Positions 7,731-15,867 are shown, counted from the first letter of the stretch. The stretch: DNA of 18,365 bases from an uncultured Fusicatenibacter sp. (GCA_902493585.1 CABUPZ010000049.1:1-18365), one strand, 5' to 3'. Translations and numbers: made by a program. The notes: a model not told the origin generated them from the letters alone.

Positions 7731-8249
7731 TTTCAAGACTTTTCGATACAAAAGAAGAAATTGATCGGTGCCTGGCTGAAACTGACGTTCGCCGGATGGG
7801 AGCCAGCCGAAGGATTCATAAAATCGGCGGGCAGCCGCATTTGCTTCCAGAACCAAGAGAGATACCTGCCTGCTGCCGGCATCGGCAGCCATAGAAAGAA
7901 ATTCCGACATTAGAGCACTGCCGATCCCCTGGTGCTGAAAGAACGGGTCGATGTATAATTCCTTCAGATGCCATTCCCCGGGGGCAAAATTTGGGTCGAT
8001 GGAAATCATGCCCCGGACGATCCCGTCGTCGTAGACGAATACATTTTCACGGAGTTTTGAATTCTCCAGGTAGGACAGGGCAAGATTCAGCACGCTCATT
8101 TCCTGGAAAGAGACGTAGTCATTGCGAAAAATGGGCCGATAGGCGGCTCGCTTGGCAAAGATAAGAATCTCTGCTACACGGGAGGCATCCTCTGATTTCA
8201 TCGGGCGAATCCATTTTTTCATGCTGTCTTTATAAAAATTATTTTTCAT
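7728..8249 (-). CDS. GNAT family N-acetyltransferase
   Basis: This 173-residue protein is a single GNAT domain. The acetyl-CoA binding loop is QHQGIGSALM at about residues 105-114, following the strand WHLKELYIDPFF. The last motif is ARRFYESFGW. The substrate is unknown. The start is supported by GAGGGAATGAC directly before it on the minus strand; a second ATG nine codons later lacks a good ribosome site. It is the only minus-strand gene in the glycosidase block and separates the GH8 unit from the GH3/GH43 unit. Its stop lies in the T tract of the opposing terminator. The 206 bases between its start and the GH3 gene are AT-rich and must contain both divergent promoters, but I find no convincing pair of boxes there. 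Confidence 0.9.
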   Translation of the reverse strand: MKNNFYKDSMKKWIRPMKSEDASRVAEILIFAKRAAYRPIFRNDYVSFQEMSVLNLALSYLENSKLRENVFVYDDGIVRGMISIDPNFAPGEWHLKELYIDPFFQHQGIGSALMSEFLSMAADAGSRQVSLLVLEANAAARRFYESFGWLPSGERQFQPGTDQFLLLYRKVLK

Positions 8250-8455
8250 GTCATTCCCTCATTCAGTGAAAAGATAAATTTCTTTTTGACAAGTTTATCA
8301 TATTTCTTTGAGCTTTCCAACGGCAGACGTTTTCGTGGAGTCAGATTACTACAAGAAAATAGTCAGAATAACACATTTTATCGGAAAGCGTAGCATGATA
8401 AAATAAAAGAAATTGGAAATTCTGATATTTCATCATAGGCTAAGGAGGAAGAAAA

Positions 8456-10669
8456 ATGCAGCATACAGAATTGGAAGCATTGCTTTATGACATGAGTCTC
8501 AAAGAAAAGATCGGACAACTGTTCCAGATTTCCGGACAGCTTCTGGCGGAGGATTCCGCGGCGATGGGACCGATGCAGGAGATGGGAGTGACCAGTGAGG
8601 ATATTTCACTGGCGGGAACTGTTCTTGGAGTTTACGGCGCGGAAAAAATCAAAAAGATACAGAAAGAATATATGGAACAGCATCCCCACCATATTCCGCT
8701 GATCTTTATGCTGGATGTGATCAACGGATACCGCACGGTCTATCCGATCCCACTGGCGCAGGGCGCGTCCTTCCGTCCGGAGCTTTCTGAAGAGTGCGCA
8801 AAGATGGCGGCAAGGGAGGCGGCAGCCGCAGGTCTGCACGTCACCTTTTCGCCGATGACGGATCTGGTGCGCGATGCCCGCTGGGGACGTGTGATGGAGT
8901 CTACCGGTGAGGATGTGTGGCTGAACGGCCGGTTTGCGGAGGCGATGACCCGGGGATATCAGGGAGACGACCTGACAGGCGGTGAGACTTTGGCAGCCTG
9001 TGTGAAGCATTTCGCTGGTTACGGCGCGCCGGACGGCGGGCGGGATTACAATACTGTCCAGCTGACGGAAAGGACCTTCCGGGAATATTATCTTCCGGCA
9101 TATCAGGCGGCGGTGGATGCCGGGGCAGCGCTGGTCATGACTTCGTTCAACACAGTCAATGACATACCTGCGACAGTGAACAAAACGCTGATGCGCGACA
9201 TTCTTCGTGGAGAGATGGGATTCGACGGCGTGCTGATCAGTGATTTTGGAGCGATCGGAGAGACGGTCGCCCACGGATTGTCCAGTGACCGCGCAGACGC
9301 GGCGGGACGTGCTCTGGAGGCGGGAGTGGATATTGATATGATGTCCGGCGTTTACCCGGAAAAACTGGAGCAGCTGATCCGGGAAGGAAGCGTAAAAGAA
9401 GAGCTGCTGGATGAAGCGGTTCTGCGAATCCTGGAATTAAAAAACAAACTGGGACTTTTTGAAAACCCGTTCAAAGGCGCGGATGCCGAGAAGGAAGCCA
9501 GTGTGATCCTGTGTGGGGAAAACCGTGCGCTGGCACAGGAGGCGGCGGAGCGTTCCTTTGTACTTTTGAAAAACGACGGGGATTTTCTGCCTTTGAGACA
9601 GCAGGAAACCGTTGCGTTCATCGGTCCTTATGCAGACCGGAAACAGCTGCTCGGAGGATGGTCGTTCCTTGGCGATCCGGCAGATACGGTGACAGTGAAA
9701 GAAGCGGCGGAGACATTGGCGGCTGGCTGGGACTTTATTTTTGCCATAGGCTGTCCGGTACTGGATCCGGAGACCAGACTGGTAGGGTTCGGCGAGGACA
9801 GTCAGGAAAGCGATACGGAGCAGGAGCGGGAAGCCATGTGGAAGGAAGCCTGCGAGGCGGCGCGGCAGGCGGACAAGGTCGTGCTGCTTTTGGGTGAACA
9901 TTATCTTCAGACCGGAGAGGCTACCAGCCGCGGGGTACTGGAGCTTCCGGAAGTGCAGCAGAAGCTGCTGAAAGAAATTACATCCATCAATCCCAAAACT
10001 GCGGTTGTCCTGTTTAACGGGCGCCCGCTGGATCTTCGCCTGGTACGGGACAATGCCTGCGCGATCCTGGAGGCATGGATGCCGGGAACGGAAGGCGGTC
10101 CGGCACTGATCCGTACACTGACAGGAGCCTGTGAGCCGACCGGAAGGCTGCCGATGAGTTTTCCGTACTGTGTCGGACAGGTTCCGGTACATTACGATGA
10201 ATTTCCAACGGGAAGACCTTATTCCGGACCGGAGGATACCAACCGTTTTCTCTCCAAATATCTGGACATTCCCAATAAGCCGCTGTATCCTTTCGGCTAT
10301 GGACTTGGTTATACGACATTTTCTGTTTCGGAAGTTCGCCTTGACAGGGAAGAGATGACCCGGGAAGGAATCATCACAGCCAGTGTCACGGTGAAAAATA
10401 CCGGCAGCAGAAAGGGAACGGATGTGATCCAGCTCTATCTGCACGATGTGGCGGCGAGCGTGGTGCGTCCTGTGAAGCAGATGAAAGGTTATCAGCGAGT
10501 TACGCTGGAGCCGGGGGAAGAAAAGGAAGTTTCCTTTGAAATCCGCGAGGAGATGCTGCGGTTCTATACCGCCGACGGCAGCTGGGACAGCGAATCGGGA
10601 ATGTTTGAGGTTATGATCGGCGAGAGCAGTGAAACGGAAAATAAGAAAGTATTTGTGCTGAAAAAATAA
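8456..10669 (+). CDS. GH3 beta-glycosidase (beta-glucosidase/beta-xylosidase)
   Basis: The 737-residue protein is a complete three-domain family 3 glycoside hydrolase. The N-terminal TIM barrel carries the KHF motif (K184-H185 in VKHFAGYG) and the nucleophile aspartate D263 in GVLISDFGAI. The (alpha/beta)6 sandwich spans about 360-590 and includes ERSFVLLKNDGDFLPL. A fibronectin-III-like domain ends the protein (about 640-735, NTGSRKGTDVIQLYLHD). There is no signal peptide, so it acts inside the cell on short oligosaccharides. Its place before a GH43 beta-xylosidase suggests work on xylo-oligosaccharides or xyloglucan/cellobiose-type sugars; the exact specificity is an inference. The start lies behind a strong AAGGAGGAAG. 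The GH43 gene starts 54 bases after its stop with no terminator between, so the two form one operon. Confidence 0.95.
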   Translation: MQHTELEALLYDMSLKEKIGQLFQISGQLLAEDSAAMGPMQEMGVTSEDISLAGTVLGVYGAEKIKKIQKEYMEQHPHHIPLIFMLDVINGYRTVYPIPLAQGASFRPELSEECAKMAAREAAAAGLHVTFSPMTDLVRDARWGRVMESTGEDVWLNGRFAEAMTRGYQGDDLTGGETLAACVKHFAGYGAPDGGRDYNTVQLTERTFREYYLPAYQAAVDAGAALVMTSFNTVNDIPATVNKTLMRDILRGEMGFDGVLISDFGAIGETVAHGLSSDRADAAGRALEAGVDIDMMSGVYPEKLEQLIREGSVKEELLDEAVLRILELKNKLGLFENPFKGADAEKEASVILCGENRALAQEAAERSFVLLKNDGDFLPLRQQETVAFIGPYADRKQLLGGWSFLGDPADTVTVKEAAETLAAGWDFIFAIGCPVLDPETRLVGFGEDSQESDTEQEREAMWKEACEAARQADKVVLLLGEHYLQTGEATSRGVLELPEVQQKLLKEITSINPKTAVVLFNGRPLDLRLVRDNACAILEAWMPGTEGGPALIRTLTGACEPTGRLPMSFPYCVGQVPVHYDEFPTGRPYSGPEDTNRFLSKYLDIPNKPLYPFGYGLGYTTFSVSEVRLDREEMTREGIITASVTVKNTGSRKGTDVIQLYLHDVAASVVRPVKQMKGYQRVTLEPGEEKEVSFEIREEMLRFYTADGSWDSESGMFEVMIGESSETENKKVFVLKK

Positions 10670-10723
10670 CAGCGCAGAGCAAATATGAGAGATACAAAGA
10701 AGCGTGAAAGGGGACATCGCAGC

Positions 10724-12268
10724 ATGCAGAATCAGTCTTATAAGAATCCAATCATTTCCGGATATAATCCGGATCCGTCCATCTGTCGTGTGGGCGACGA
10801 TTATTATATTGTAAATTCATCTTTTGAGTATTTTCCGGGAGTACCGGTCTATCACAGCAGAAACCTGGTCAACTGGGAACTGCTGGGACACTGTCTGACC
10901 GCCGACGAGCAGCTTCCTCTGGAAAAATGCCGTCCGTCGGGAGGAATTTATGCGCCGACACTGCGCTATCATGACGGATGGTTTTTTATGACCACAACAA
11001 ACGTCAGCATCGGCGGAAACTTCATTGTCCACAGCAAAGAGCCGGATAAGGGCTGGTCAGATCCTGTGTGGATCGATCAGGGCGGTATCGATCCATCCCT
11101 GTTGTTTGACGATGACGGAAAGGTTTATTTTACCTCTGCCGCAAATGATGGAGAAGGCCGTTCCTGTATTCTGATCTGCGAGCTGGATCCGTTCACCGGA
11201 GAGAAATATACCGAGAGCAAGGTGCTCAGTTATGGCTGCGGAGGACGCTACCCGGAAGGACCGCATCTGTATAAGATTCATGGCAAATATTACCTGATGC
11301 TGGCGGAAGGCGGCACAGAATACGGACACATGGAAACCATGCAGAGAGCGGATCATCCATACGGACCGTATGAGCCGTGTCCGCACAATCCGATTCTTTC
11401 TCATAAGGAAGATATGAGGGGTGAGATTTACTGCACCGGTCATGCGGATCTGGCGGAAGATGCCAACGGAAACTGGTGGATGGTATGTCTGGCGACCCGT
11501 CCGTGCGGAGGAGAAAACAACCGTGTCATGCTGCACAATCTGGGAAGGGAAACGTATCTGGCGCCGGTGGTATGGACAGAGGATGGATGGCCGGTAGTCG
11601 GAGATCACGGCCTGATCGATCTGGAGATGGAAGGACCGTTGCCGGGGAAGGCAGAACCGGTATGCAGAGATTTTGCGGAAGATTTTTCCGGCGATACATT
11701 TTCCGCTCACTACAATTTCCTCCGCAATCCGGACAGGAAGAATTATGTGCGCATACCGGAAGAAAAGAAGCTGCTCCTGAAAGGAACGCAGATCACGCTG
11801 AATGATCAGGATTCGCCCACATGGATCGGCATCCGCCAGAAAGGCTTTGATACAATCGCAACGATGCACCTGCGCCCTGTGGGACAGGTACAGGGAATGC
11901 GCATCGGGCTGAGCGCTTATTACAACCATGACTATCATTATGAGATCTATCTGACCAGAGAGCTGGATCGGTGGAAGGTATGTCTGGCAAAGCATGTGCA
12001 TGACATATTTGCGGTTACCTCACAGATGGAAACAGAACTTTCCGCGGACGGCGGTCTCTGGCTGCGGATCGTGACGGACAGAGAATATTATACGTTTCAG
12101 TTCAGCACGGACGGAGAAAATTATGTGAAATTGGGTACAGGTCTGACCGTAGGTCTCTGCACAGAGAGTACCAGAACCATGACTTTCACGGGAACGTATC
12201 TGGCGATGTTTGCGGAGCAGGCAGATGCCGAAGTGAGCGGGTTCGAGGTAAAAGTGCTGGATATGTAA
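10724..12268 (+). CDS. GH43 beta-xylosidase/alpha-L-arabinofuranosidase
   Basis: The 514-residue enzyme has a five-bladed propeller domain (about 1-300) and a C-terminal beta-sandwich (about 310-514). The three catalytic residues of family 43 are in place: base D17 in GYNPDPSI, pKa-setting D123 in GGIDPSLLF, and acid E178 in RYPEGPHLYKI. It probably releases xylose (or arabinose) from the non-reducing end of short oligosaccharides in the cytoplasm, as it has no signal peptide. I place the start at MQNQSYKNPII because GAAAGGGG lies just upstream and homologues start close to this NPI motif; an in-frame ATG at 10685 has no ribosome site. It is the second gene of the GH3 operon. The broken GH43 at 6826 is a relative lacking this catalytic half. 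Confidence 0.94.
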   Translation: MQNQSYKNPIISGYNPDPSICRVGDDYYIVNSSFEYFPGVPVYHSRNLVNWELLGHCLTADEQLPLEKCRPSGGIYAPTLRYHDGWFFMTTTNVSIGGNFIVHSKEPDKGWSDPVWIDQGGIDPSLLFDDDGKVYFTSAANDGEGRSCILICELDPFTGEKYTESKVLSYGCGGRYPEGPHLYKIHGKYYLMLAEGGTEYGHMETMQRADHPYGPYEPCPHNPILSHKEDMRGEIYCTGHADLAEDANGNWWMVCLATRPCGGENNRVMLHNLGRETYLAPVVWTEDGWPVVGDHGLIDLEMEGPLPGKAEPVCRDFAEDFSGDTFSAHYNFLRNPDRKNYVRIPEEKKLLLKGTQITLNDQDSPTWIGIRQKGFDTIATMHLRPVGQVQGMRIGLSAYYNHDYHYEIYLTRELDRWKVCLAKHVHDIFAVTSQMETELSADGGLWLRIVTDREYYTFQFSTDGENYVKLGTGLTVGLCTESTRTMTFTGTYLAMFAEQADAEVSGFEVKVLDM

Positions 12269-12288
12269 AAAAATCACCTGCCGGCGAT

Positions 12289-12314
12289 TCTTAAAAAATT
12301 TTTTAAGATTTTTC
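12289..12314 (+). terminator. AT-rich palindrome, possible terminator after GH43
   Basis: TCTTAAAAAATTTTTTAAGA (12289-12308) is a perfect 20-base palindrome followed by T-rich sequence. It lies 20 bases after the GH43 stop and just before the next promoter. The stem is weak because it is almost all A-T, and a folded form must open several pairs for a loop, so terminator function is only likely. Confidence 0.45.
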
Positions 12315-12322
12315 TGTAACCC

Positions 12323-12351
12323 TTGACTTGTCCGGAGGATATATTCATAAT
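12323..12351 (+). promoter_or_regulatory. promoter of the HD-domain gene
   Basis: TTGACT (12323-12328) and CATAAT (12346-12351) are 17 bases apart. The transcript would start near 12358, giving a leader of about 145 bases before the gene. Confidence 0.6.
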
Positions 12352-12372
12352 GAAATCAGAAGCTGCAGTTTG

Positions 12373-12446
12373 GGCAGTTCTGGTCTGGAATCTGTCCGGG
12401 CGGCAGCAAGGAGAAACTGTCAAAATTCGGACAGAACAGTTCTGCC
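12373..12446 (+). other. foldable 5' leader of the HD-domain gene
   Basis: TCTGTCCG (12391-12398) pairs perfectly with CGGACAGA (12428-12435), enclosed by GGCAG (12373-12377) and CTGCC (12442-12446). The loop contains GCAAGGAG. I do not recognise a known riboswitch. The structure could be a leader element or chance. Confidence 0.3.
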
Positions 12447-12502
12447 GGGTGGAGCGTATGGGTTACTGCGCAGGAATGTGCAGTGTGCAGGAGGTGATAC
12501 CG

Positions 12503-13000
12503 ATGGAGATTATTGTGTCGGAGGAGATTGATTCTGAGTTTCTGGAGATTGTAAAACCGATTTTGAGGAACAAAGAATTTCTGAAACTTGGAAAATATCT
12601 GCAGCATCAGAAGACATCGCGGCTGGAACATAGCATCAATGTGTCTTACATTGCGTGGAAAATGGCAAAAAACAGAGACTGTGACGAACGGGTGGCGGCA
12701 ATCGCAGGATTGCTCCATGATTTCTGCGTCTATGACTTTAAAGATAAGCTGCCGGAAGGTGAACTGCATCAGGCGTTTTACCATCCCAAAGCAGCTGCCT
12801 GGACCAGCGAGGAACAGTTCGGGATTGATGAAAAGGTACGCAGTATTATTTTGACGCATATGTTTCCGCTTGGGCCGATGCCAAGGTGCAAAGAAGCCTG
12901 GGTGGTAACCTGTGCGGATAAGATTTGTGCCAGTCTGGAACTGGCGCACATACCGTTTGCATTGAGCTGGCGGCAGAGAGTGATGATTGTTCCGGCCTGA
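12503..13000 (+). CDS. HD-domain phosphohydrolase
   Basis: This 165-residue protein has the metal-binding HD pattern: H43 in LEHSINVS, H72-D73 in GLLHDF, and D139 in TCADKICA, with H119 in the usual intermediate region. HD proteins of this size hydrolyse phosphoester bonds in nucleotides or related compounds; the substrate is unknown. The start at 12503 is chosen for its near-ideal AGGAGGTGAT site. The same frame is open back to a TTG at 12323, but that is the -35 box of the promoter, and the extra 60 residues are not family-like. It is a single-gene unit, transcribed from the promoter at 12323 and ended by the shared terminator at 13015. Confidence 0.85.
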   Translation: MEIIVSEEIDSEFLEIVKPILRNKEFLKLGKYLQHQKTSRLEHSINVSYIAWKMAKNRDCDERVAAIAGLLHDFCVYDFKDKLPEGELHQAFYHPKAAAWTSEEQFGIDEKVRSIILTHMFPLGPMPRCKEAWVVTCADKICASLELAHIPFALSWRQRVMIVPA

Positions 13001-13014
13001 ATCGGAAGAAGCAT

Positions 13015-13075
13015 GAAAAAAGCCATGGCGGCTGAGCGTTCCAAATAGAGGAATGTCAGCTGTCATGGCTTTTTT
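13015..13075. terminator. bidirectional terminator between HD and MFS genes
   Basis: AAAAAAGCCATG on the left pairs with CATGGCTTTTTT on the right, and the stem continues with GGCTGA/TCAGCT and GTTCC/GGAAT segments. Runs of A and T at both sides give a T tail on either strand, which suits the convergent arrangement of the two genes. Confidence 0.92.
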
Positions 13076-13122
13076 ATGGGAAAGGTGGTCAGTGATAACG
13101 AGACCGGCAGCCGGCTGCAGGG

Positions 13123-14313
13123 TCAGGTTTTTGCGCGGCGGTTCCTTCGAAACAGCAGAAGTCCCACAAGGAAAGCCAGAGGGAACAGGATCGCGGCGGC
13201 CAGTCCGGTCTGCAAAATTCCGTTGAATTGTCCCGAAACGAAGCCCACCAGGGAAGGACCGGTGGAACAGCCCAGGTCACCGGCAAGGGCAAAAAAGGCA
13301 AACATTGCAGTTCCGCCTTTCGGACAGGCTTCTGCGGCAAGGCTGAACGTGCCGGGCCACATGATGCCCACGGAAAGTCCGCACAGTGCGCAGCCCATCA
13401 GCCCAAGGACGGGAACCGGCGCGAAGACAGCCAGCAGGTAGCTGGCGACACACAGGACGCCGCTGGCAGCCATAAATTTCGGCAGTTTGATCTTCTCGCT
13501 GAATTTTGCGTAGAACACACGGGAAAATCCCATCAAAACCGAGAAGAGGCAGGGACCGGCAAGATCTCCCAACGTCTTGGAGATCTTCAGTCCGCTTTCG
13601 GCGAAGGCGGAAGCCCATTGGCTCATGGACTGTTCCGATGCGCCGGAACATACCATCAGCAGACAGAAGATCCAGAAGAGTTTCGTGCGGAACAGCTGCC
13701 GGATACTCATGCCCTGTCCGTCCTCTACGAGGGTGGAAATCGGAACCTGAGTGAAATAGATGGTATTGGCCATCGGGATCAGCGCCCAAAGCAAAGCCAT
13801 GATCTTCCAGTGTTCGATGCCGACTGTCGCAAAAAAGAGTGTGGAAAGGAGTACGACGAACACAGAGCCCCAGCAATAAAAGGAATGGAGCAGGCTCATG
13901 GCAGCAGCTTTCCGGGTGGTGGGACAGGCTTCGACGATCGGGCTTACGATCACTTCGATCAGTCCCCCGCCGACGGCATAAAAGGCAACGGAAACCAGAA
14001 GTCCGGCGAACGGCGATGGGGAAACATCCGGCAGGATGCCTATGCCGATCAGTCCCAGCGCCGCGAACACATGTGCCGCCACCGCGGAGGCACGGTAGCC
14101 GATCCGGTCCACAAACCGGGTCGCCGCAAGATCCACCAGAAGCTGCACAATAAAGTTTACGGTGATCAGCAGAGTGATCTGGGAGAGAGGGATCCCGTAA
14201 GTGCCCTGAAACGTGAGAAACAGCAGAGGGATAAAGTTGTTGACGATTGCCTGTGTGATATATCCGGTATAGCAGGCATAAAGAGTATGATTGTAGTTTT
14301 CTCGGATACGCAT
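13123..14313 (-). CDS. MFS transporter
   Basis: The 396-residue protein has about twelve hydrophobic segments and the major facilitator fold. The loop-2 signature is partly visible as RFVDRIGYRAS near residues 66-76, with a corresponding AKFSEKIKLPK in the second half. The cargo cannot be told from sequence; the family is broad and includes sugar and drug transporters. The start is clear: AAGGAGG lies a few bases before the ATG on the minus strand. It is divergent from the rubredoxin/hemerythrin group, and the spacer between them contains an inverted repeat that touches both candidate promoters. This could mean shared control, but neither gene content nor sequence proves a functional link. 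Confidence 0.88.
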   Translation of the reverse strand: MRIRENYNHTLYACYTGYITQAIVNNFIPLLFLTFQGTYGIPLSQITLLITVNFIVQLLVDLAATRFVDRIGYRASAVAAHVFAALGLIGIGILPDVSPSPFAGLLVSVAFYAVGGGLIEVIVSPIVEACPTTRKAAAMSLLHSFYCWGSVFVVLLSTLFFATVGIEHWKIMALLWALIPMANTIYFTQVPISTLVEDGQGMSIRQLFRTKLFWIFCLLMVCSGASEQSMSQWASAFAESGLKISKTLGDLAGPCLFSVLMGFSRVFYAKFSEKIKLPKFMAASGVLCVASYLLAVFAPVPVLGLMGCALCGLSVGIMWPGTFSLAAEACPKGGTAMFAFFALAGDLGCSTGPSLVGFVSGQFNGILQTGLAAAILFPLAFLVGLLLFRRNRRAKT

Positions 14314-14359
14314 AAAGCCTCCTTGTGCAGATAAAATTTATGGCTGTCTGCCTGTCTCT

Positions 14360-14399
14360 GGGGCGTGTTTGAACATTCATTCTGCCATCTGCACGCCCC
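14360..14399 (-). promoter_or_regulatory. hairpin in the MFS gene leader
   Basis: GGGGCGTG (14360-14367) and CACGCCCC (14392-14399) form a perfect 8-bp GC-rich stem with a 24-base loop. It lies in the presumed 5' leader of the minus-strand MFS gene, about 50 bases before its start. There is no T run after it on the minus strand. It could be an mRNA leader structure. Confidence 0.4.
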
Positions 14400-14452
14400 A
14401 CGCTGCGGGAAATTCGCCCCAAAATCGGTCAGCATAGTCCGTATTCAGCATG

Positions 14453-14481
14453 ATTATAATGGAAGCAGAAGAAAAACGCAA
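14453..14481 (-). promoter_or_regulatory. candidate promoter of the MFS gene
   Basis: On the minus strand a perfect TATAAT (14453-14458) lies 17 bases from TTGCGT (14476-14481). The -35 box is weak beyond TTG, and it sits in one arm of an inverted repeat. Confidence 0.5.
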
Positions 14482-14550
14482 GAACTGTGAACTGCCGCTG
14501 TAAATTTCTGGCAACCGTTCCGCTGGCTGAACGGCTGCAACTTCTTGCGT
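14476..14550. repeat. inverted repeat in the divergent MFS-rubredoxin spacer
   Basis: ACGCAAGAA (14476-14484) and TTCTTGCGT (14542-14550) are perfect 9-bp inverted copies. A second pair, CCGTTC (14515-14520) and GAACGG (14529-14534), lies between them. Each outer arm touches the -35 region of one divergent promoter, as expected for a pair of operator half sites, though chance is possible. The 14314-14639 spacer contains nothing else that I can read as a gene. Confidence 0.45.
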
Positions 14551-14578
14551 TGTCATCCGGGAAGTTATCTGATATAAT
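14550..14578 (+). promoter_or_regulatory. promoter of the first rubredoxin gene
   Basis: TTGTCA (14550-14555) and TATAAT (14573-14578) are 17 bases apart. The block GTTATCTGATATAATG is nearly repeated before the second rubredoxin gene (15952 onward). Confidence 0.85.
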
Positions 14579-14639
14579 GGGGGTGACCGTTCGAAGCGAA
14601 CAAAGACGGAAAACAGAAACAGGAAAGGCAGGGAAAAAA

Positions 14640-14801
14640 ATGAAGAAATACGTTTGTGAACCATGTGGATATGTGTATGACCCGGAGATCGGCGATCCGG
14701 ACAATGGAATCGAGCCGGGAACAGCATTTGAGGATCTTCCGGAAGACTGGGTATGTCCCATCTGCGGTGTGGGCAAAGATGAGTTTCAGCCGGAAGAGTA
14801 A
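14640..14801 (+). CDS. rubredoxin (copy 1)
   Basis: This 53-residue protein has the two rubredoxin knuckles, C6-x2-C9 (CEPCGY) and C39-x2-C42 (CPICGVGKDEF), that hold one iron atom. It also has the usual DPE..GDPDNGI and LPEDWVCP stretches. It is a one-electron carrier in the cytoplasm, often serving oxygen or peroxide reduction in anaerobes. I use the ATG at 14640; the frame is open further upstream to 14487, but that part covers the promoter. It is followed by the hemerythrin gene after 14 bases, with no terminator, so the two are co-transcribed. The protein is identical to copy 2 at 16033. Confidence 0.97.
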   Translation: MKKYVCEPCGYVYDPEIGDPDNGIEPGTAFEDLPEDWVCPICGVGKDEFQPEE

Positions 14802-14815
14802 GGAGGACGAAGGAC

Positions 14816-15220
14816 ATGAGCATCACATTTGACAAATACCTTGAAACAGGAAATCATGAGATTGATGAGCAGCACAGAGAGCTGATCGCAAGAGTCAATA
14901 AGCTGACAGAAGAATGTCAACCGGGCAAAGAGAAAAATGTAGCCGTGCAGACGCTGGATTTCCTGATGGATTACACAGAGTTTCACTTTCATGATGAAGA
15001 GAAACTTCAGGAGACCCATAACTATCCGCTGCTGCAGGCGCATAAAGACCAGCATGCGAAATTTGTGAAAGCGGTGGAAGAACTGCGGGAGATGCTTGAA
15101 GAGGAGGAAGGTCCGACAGAAGCATTTGTGGAGGCAGTGAAGAAAAACGTTGTGGAGTGGCTTCTGAACCACATTCAGATCTGGGATAAACAGGTTGCCG
15201 CATACGTTCAGGAATATTAA
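14816..15220 (+). CDS. bacteriohemerythrin
   Basis: The 134-residue four-helix protein has all seven di-iron ligands of the hemerythrin family: H20, H57, E61, H76, H80, H119 and D124. They lie in IDEQHREL, EFHFHDEEKL, AHKDQHAKF and WLLNHIQIWD. It binds oxygen at a di-iron site in the cytoplasm; in anaerobes it is thought to buffer or deliver oxygen or to sense it. The start follows AAGGAGGACGAAGGAC. It lies directly after a rubredoxin gene and before methylglyoxal synthase, so the group looks like an oxidative or metabolic stress operon. About 155 bases with no clear terminator separate it from mgsA. Confidence 0.96.
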   Translation: MSITFDKYLETGNHEIDEQHRELIARVNKLTEECQPGKEKNVAVQTLDFLMDYTEFHFHDEEKLQETHNYPLLQAHKDQHAKFVKAVEELREMLEEEEGPTEAFVEAVKKNVVEWLLNHIQIWDKQVAAYVQEY

Positions 15221-15375
15221 ATTTGAGGATGAAGCGTGCCTGAGTGCCGTGACAGCGAGGACATCGGAGTTGCTGCGGGCACCCGGGCATGCTTGTTTAC
15301 AGGAGAAAGATGATTGGAGAAGAGGGGCAGGCGTCCGAACGGGTACCGTCTGCAGGCAAAGAAGGAGGAAGTCTT

Positions 15376-15867
15376 ATGAGCAAGGAACGTATCAGCTTTA
15401 CAATAGGAAAACAGAAAAGCATCGCCCTGATTGCCCATGACGGCAAAAAGCAGGAAATGATCCACTGGTGTGAGGAACATAAAGACATTCTGATGCGTCA
15501 TTTTCTGTGCGGGACCGGAACGACGGCAAGGATGATCACAGAGGCAACAGGCCTTCCGGTGAAAGGCTACAACAGCGGTCCGCTGGGCGGCGACCAGCAG
15601 ATCGGAGCAAAGATCGTGGAAGGGGCGATCAATTTTGTTGTATTCTTTTCTGATCCGCTGGAAGCGCAGCCCCATGATCCCGATGTAAAAGCCCTGCTGC
15701 GCATCGCACAGGTGTATGATATTCCGATCGCCAATAATAAGGCAACTGCAGATTTCATGATTACTTCCCGGTTTATGGAGGAAGAATATGAACATCAGGT
15801 CATTAATTTCCGCCAGCAGGTGATCGACCGGGCCAAAGAAGGAGAAAATCTGGGCAAAAAGAAATAA
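15376..15867 (+). CDS. mgsA: methylglyoxal synthase
   Basis: The 163-residue enzyme converts dihydroxyacetone phosphate to methylglyoxal and phosphate, a bypass that relieves phosphate limitation or sugar-phosphate overload. The active-site residues match those of E. coli MgsA with an offset of two: H21 (IAHDGKK), D73 (GPLGGDQQ), D93 (FFSDPLEAQ), H100 and D103 (PHDPDVKAL). The start at 15376 is set by AAGGAGGAAG; an earlier in-frame ATG at 15289 would add 29 residues that are not family-like. The C-terminus ends in a basic KKK tail after the domain. No terminator is visible before or after it, so it may be read with hemerythrin. The 155 bases before it show only short GC-rich hairpin possibilities. 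Confidence 0.96.
   Translation: MSKERISFTIGKQKSIALIAHDGKKQEMIHWCEEHKDILMRHFLCGTGTTARMITEATGLPVKGYNSGPLGGDQQIGAKIVEGAINFVVFFSDPLEAQPHDPDVKALLRIAQVYDIPIANNKATADFMITSRFMEEEYEHQVINFRQQVIDRAKEGENLGKKK

Noticed and set aside
8250..8455. Promoter or catabolite-control (cre) site before the GH3 gene
   Set aside because: A TTGACA at 8286 has no -10 partner at proper spacing and ATCGGAAAGCGTAGCAT only partly resembles a cre box with wrong spacing, so I do not call either.
9437..10717. A 426-codon minus-strand frame opposite the GH3 gene
   Set aside because: It is antisense to a complete GH3 enzyme with shadow-like composition.
12323..12502. N-terminal extension of the HD protein from TTG at 12323
   Set aside because: The TTG is the -35 box of the likely promoter, and the ATG at 12503 has an almost ideal ribosome site.
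13228..14334. A 368-codon plus-strand frame opposite the MFS gene
   Set aside because: Its product is strongly charged and has no domain, while the other strand gives a clear twelve-segment membrane protein with a good ribosome site.
14487..14639. N-terminal extension of rubredoxin copy 1
   Set aside because: The region contains the promoter, and copy 2 encodes exactly the same 53-residue protein from the matching ATG.
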